A stretch of DNA of 17,239 nucleotides from Bacteroidia bacterium (lineage in GTDB: Bacteria > Bacteroidota > Bacteroidia > Bacteroidales > CAJPTX01). The DNA lies in NCBI GenBank assembly GCA_905373665.1, contig CAJPTV010000037.1, positions 1 through 17,239 of the forward strand, read 5' to 3'. The translations under genes were made by a program, and so were the position numbers. Position 1 is the first letter of the stretch; each line of letters opens with the position of its first letter. The notes below the pieces were generated by a model. That model worked only from the letters and a program-made list of their open reading frames with translations, was not told the DNA's origin and made no database searches. This document shows, one piece after another, positions 15,268-17,239 of this stretch.

Positions 15268-16380
15268 ATGTCTACTTTGCTTTTGATTCCAACACATCGC
15301 TGTAATTTACGATGTCGCTATTGTTATGAGCCATCTTGTCTAAAAGAGGAAGAAGGGGAGTATACGCCCCAATTAGTAGAACGGATTATAGATCAGTATT
15401 ATGCTTATGTAACGAGTTCTACTGATACTAAGCCTAAAATTATTTGGCATGGGGGGGAGGTCTTGCTTTGGGGGATAAGGAATTTTGAACATGCTTTGGC
15501 ATATTGCGAGCGAGTGTTTGGAGAGAAAAAAGTTAAACACAGCCTCCAAACTAATTTGACTCTGATTACGCCAGAGTATATAGAGCTTTTCAAAAAATAT
15601 AAAGTGGGAGTTGGTTTTTCCATAGATGGTCCTCCAGAGTTTAATGACAAAACAAGAGTCTTTGCAAATGGGAAAGGAACGTCTACAGTTCTGGAAGAGA
15701 AGATTAGGTTGTGTCGAGAGTATAAGTTAAACTTAGGAGCGATTGTTGTTGCCACAAGATACAACATAGGGAGTATGTCTCAAATTTATGAGTATCTAAA
15801 TGGCTTGGGGATTGTCTTCAAAGTAAATCCGCTTTTTGAGTGTGGAGAGGCTAAAAATTCTTTTAATGAACTTGCGGTATCGCCAGCACTTTATGCGGAG
15901 GCTATGATAGGGTTGTTTGATTATTGGACGAAAGATCCGAATGCGCGAGTGAATATTTCGACGTTTACGGATATTGCCGGAAGTCTTGGGAGTAATAAGA
16001 CTACTCTTTGTTGCTATACTCGGAATTGTCAACAGAATTTTACTTGTATTGCTCCTAATGGGAATATCTTCCCTTGTGCGAGATTTGCTGGAGGTGGTAA
16101 TTTCATTTATGGGAATATACAAACAGAAGATTTGACGAAGGTTATTACAGCCAAAAGAGAATTTTTTTTCCAAAAACGTGTCGTCAAGATAGAGAATGAA
16201 AAGTGTAAAGGCTGTCGTTTTATCTCTATATGTTATGGAGGTTGTATGCATGACGCTTGGGTTGCTACGGGGCATATAGATTCTAAGTCTCTTTTTTGTG
16301 AATCTTATCGAAAAATATTTATGCATATAGAGGAATATCTAAAAAGTAATCAACTCAGGATAAGAATATCCACTCTATAG
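15268..16380 (+). CDS. Radical SAM/SPASM enzyme, probable RiPP maturase
   Basis: A 370-residue iron-sulfur enzyme expected to cleave S-adenosylmethionine and install radical-made cross-links in a peptide. The SAM cluster motif CxxxCxxC is at Cys12, 16 and 19 (HRCNLRCRYCYEP). Typical barrel elements follow: IIWHGGEVLLWG, SLQTNLTLI, VGFSIDGPPEFNDKTR and KVNPLF. The C-terminal SPASM domain is complete: Cys260 and Cys270 frame CIAPNGNIFPC, then CX2CX5CX3C at Cys313, 316, 322 and 326, and a final Cys344. Two auxiliary clusters are therefore likely. The HGGE and SIDGPPE pattern groups it with maturases of the anSME, cyclophane and sactipeptide kind, but no exact family can be named. The gene is markedly more AT-rich than polA and uses more AT-ending codons, suggesting transfer. 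GAGGAG at 15250-15255 may be a distant ribosome binding site. No sulfatase is nearby, so a peptide target is favoured over sulfatase maturation. Confidence 0.85.
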   Translation: MSTLLLIPTHRCNLRCRYCYEPSCLKEEEGEYTPQLVERIIDQYYAYVTSSTDTKPKIIWHGGEVLLWGIRNFEHALAYCERVFGEKKVKHSLQTNLTLITPEYIELFKKYKVGVGFSIDGPPEFNDKTRVFANGKGTSTVLEEKIRLCREYKLNLGAIVVATRYNIGSMSQIYEYLNGLGIVFKVNPLFECGEAKNSFNELAVSPALYAEAMIGLFDYWTKDPNARVNISTFTDIAGSLGSNKTTLCCYTRNCQQNFTCIAPNGNIFPCARFAGGGNFIYGNIQTEDLTKVITAKREFFFQKRVVKIENEKCKGCRFISICYGGCMHDAWVATGHIDSKSLFCESYRKIFMHIEEYLKSNQLRIRISTL

Positions 16381-16509
16381 CCTTTCAACGAGAGGAGAGT
16401 TCAACAAGTAGAAAACCGATTAACTACAGAGCCGAGCTTGGGAGCTTTGCTAGAATTAGCAAGAGAATCCGTCCTACTTCTAGTAGACATAGTGATGAAC
16501 GAACATTAG
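16381..16509 (+). pseudogene. Short open frame continuing in phase after the radical SAM stop; possible gene remnant
   Basis: Directly after the TAG at 16378 the same frame stays open for 42 codons to a TAG at 16507. It reads as a plausible amphipathic segment (SLGALLELARESVLLLVDIV). It has no ATG or GTG start before its last few codons, so it is not an independent gene. It may be the tail of a decayed gene or a chance frame. I do not recognise it. Confidence 0.25.
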
Positions 16510-16533
16510 TGGCGTCGTGAAAAAAAATATATA

Positions 16534-16550
16534 TAACTTTGATGTCAAAG
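16534..16550 (+). promoter_or_regulatory. Candidate -7 promoter box overlapping a dyad
   Basis: TAACTTTG at 16534-16541 matches TAnnTTTG exactly, but there is no good -33 box at the usual distance. An inverted repeat CTTTGA-TG-TCAAAG (16537-16550) overlaps it and could be an operator. It would read toward the decayed ATPase gene. The remainder of 16381-16721 shows the open frame described separately, a weak hairpin and the right repeat copy. Confidence 0.3.
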
Positions 16551-16592
16551 TGCTGATGTGCACTGGGCTGTATATCTGCACTATAATAGGGG

Positions 16593-16625
16593 AAAGGGGG
16601 TATACGTGGCGATGCCCCTTTTTTT
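16593..16625 (+). terminator. Weak hairpin with T-run downstream of the radical SAM gene
   Basis: AAAGGGG (16593-16599) can pair with CCCCTTT (16615-16621) around a 15-base loop, and the T-run extends to 16625. The loop is large and the T-run partly lies in the stem, so this is only a possible terminator for the peptide/radical SAM transcript, over 200 bases after the stop. Confidence 0.3.
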
Positions 16626-16647
16626 AGGGGATGCGTTCGTATTATCT

Positions 16648-16661
16648 CTGACTTTTTACAG
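16648..16661 (+). repeat. 14-bp direct repeat, right copy (CTGACTTTTTACAG)
   Basis: Identical to 14759-14772. The two copies are about 1.9 kb apart and enclose the peptide gene, the radical SAM gene and the noncoding stretch after it. The right copy lies just before the decayed ATPase gene. Confidence 0.5.
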
Positions 16662-16721
16662 GAAAGGTTCTATTTTTCGCTAAATTAGAGGGTTATAGTT
16701 AGGATATATTATCCGCTTACA

Positions 16722-17072
16722 ATAGACATTTATTTGCAGCAGTGGCGGGATAATCCGCGTCATAAACCTCTATTGGTGCGCAGGGCAAGACTGGTCGGCA
16801 AGTCCTCTCCTCTCAGGCACTTAGGGGAGCAATTCCCCTATTTCTTGGAAGTGAATTTCGAACGAGAGCTGGAGCTGCCCCCCTCTTTCGCTCAAACCTA
16901 AAGTCGCAAGAGATTGCCGCCCATTTGGGCACGTACTACGGTGTGCCAATCGAAGCAGGCAAGACGCTGCCCCTCGTCTTAGACGAGATGGGATCATTGC
17001 ACTAACTCCCCACACTTTACAGTCCTCTTTTTGAGAAAATGGATGAGCCAACTAAGAAAATCCCTTCCTAAA
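16722..17072 (+). pseudogene. Decayed AAA-type ATPase (DUF4143-associated family), N-terminal remnant
   Basis: The first frame (from 16722) reads YLQQWRDNPRHKPLLVRRAR, then LVGKSSPLRHLGEQFPYFLEVNFERELEL, the start of the bacterial ATP-binding proteins with a GARQVGKS-type Walker A. Here the leading Gly is changed (RRARLVGKS). The frame stops at TAA 16899. Homology resumes in another frame from 16895: NLKSQEIAAHLGTYYGVPIE and LVLDEMGS, a Walker B remnant. Restoring one A in the A-run at 16894-16896 joins the two. A second stop at 17003 follows, with faint similarity after it (LFEKMDE). No valid start codon is seen, and the C-terminal half is missing. The remnant ends just before the insertion sequence. 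Confidence 0.75.
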
Positions 17073-17115
17073 GAGGAGGCTTGTACTTCTCATAAGGATA
17101 TTGTCCTAAAAAAGT

Positions 17116-17179
17116 GTGTAAGCTCCATTTATAGTAACTTGGAGTCGTATTATAAACCAGTAAAAAATGAAGCTTACAC
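17116..17179. repeat. Inverted repeat at IS end and transposase start
   Basis: GTGTAAGCTCCATTT (17116-17130) is matched on the opposite strand by AAATGAAGCTTACAC (17165-17179) with one mismatch. The inner arm overlaps the transposase start codon at 17167. Such an arrangement could let transposase bind its own promoter/start region as well as the IS end. Confidence 0.7.
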
Positions 17180-17239
17180 AAGCACAAATTTCGGAAATTG
17201 TCTACGAAAAGGCAAGCACGGAACAAGGTCTACACGAAC
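17167..17239 (+). CDS. Transposase, probably IS256/mutator family, N-terminal fragment
   Basis: Only the first 24 codons are present, beginning MKLTQAQISEIVYEK and running to the window edge in an open frame. The start of many IS256-type transposases is a similar short helix before the DDE catalytic domain, and the adjacent terminal-repeat-like sequence supports this. The catalytic residues lie beyond the window, so family assignment rests on the start and the IS end. Confidence 0.6.
   Translation, partial: MKLTQAQISEIVYEKASTEQGLHE

Larger units (their letters stand above)
17105..17239 (+). mobile_element. Left end of an IS256-like insertion sequence (continues beyond window)
   Basis: The stretch beginning CCTAAAAAAGTGTGTAAGCT resembles terminal inverted repeats of IS256-family elements from Bacteroidetes, and is followed at once by a transposase-like reading frame. 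The outer boundary (about 17105-17111) is estimated. The right end and any target duplication lie outside the window. Confidence 0.65.

Noticed and set aside
15796..16326. A 176-codon - strand open frame opposite the radical SAM gene
   Set aside because: The + strand encodes every expected cluster cysteine in frame; the antisense product has no recognisable motif.
1..17239. CRISPR array or rRNA genes
   Set aside because: No regularly spaced short repeats and no conserved rRNA segments were seen on reading through the window.

Overview
The window looks like chromosomal DNA of a Porphyromonas-like member of the Bacteroidales. Five things point there: a type IX secretion (T9SS) sorting domain on a giant surface protein, a DUF3127 protein, several short lipoproteins, promoter boxes of the Bacteroidetes TAnnTTTG type, and genes packed on one strand with few Shine-Dalgarno sequences. 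All supported genes run on the + strand. The genus is an inference; no rRNA is present to settle it.

Layout. (1) 1-409: the 3' end of a DNA methyltransferase/restriction gene of the type ISP kind. (2) 490-2045: an ECF sigma factor whose stop overlaps the start of a one-pass membrane protein that is probably its anti-sigma factor. A short hairpin terminator follows. (3) 2118-7973: a small CAP-domain lipoprotein, then a ~1717-residue secreted protein with BspA/DUF285-type repeats, eleven or so Ig-like (BIG2-type) domains in three tandem super-modules, and a T9SS tail. A strong terminator closes this block. (4) 8120-8242: a promoter and tRNA-Arg(CCG). (5) 8273-14687: a housekeeping run of FKBP-type prolyl isomerase lipoprotein, DUF3127 OB-fold protein with an SSB-like C-terminal tip, beta-helix lipoprotein, mnmH (tRNA 2-selenouridine synthase) and polA. 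A near-perfect parS site lies between mnmH and polA, suggesting this region is in the origin-proximal part of the chromosome. (6) 14688-17239: an accessory region that is visibly more AT-rich, at least up to about 16.7 kb. It carries a 64-residue very acidic peptide gene followed by a radical SAM/SPASM enzyme, the arrangement of a RiPP (ribosomally made, post-translationally modified peptide) locus. This pair is bracketed by a 14-bp direct repeat. Next come a decayed AAA/DUF4143-type ATPase and the left end of an IS256-like insertion sequence that runs off the window.

The best candidate for an undescribed system is the peptide plus radical SAM/SPASM pair at 15028-16380. The enzyme has every cysteine needed for three iron-sulfur clusters. 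The peptide matches no precursor family I recognise, and no protease or exporter gene is visible beside it.
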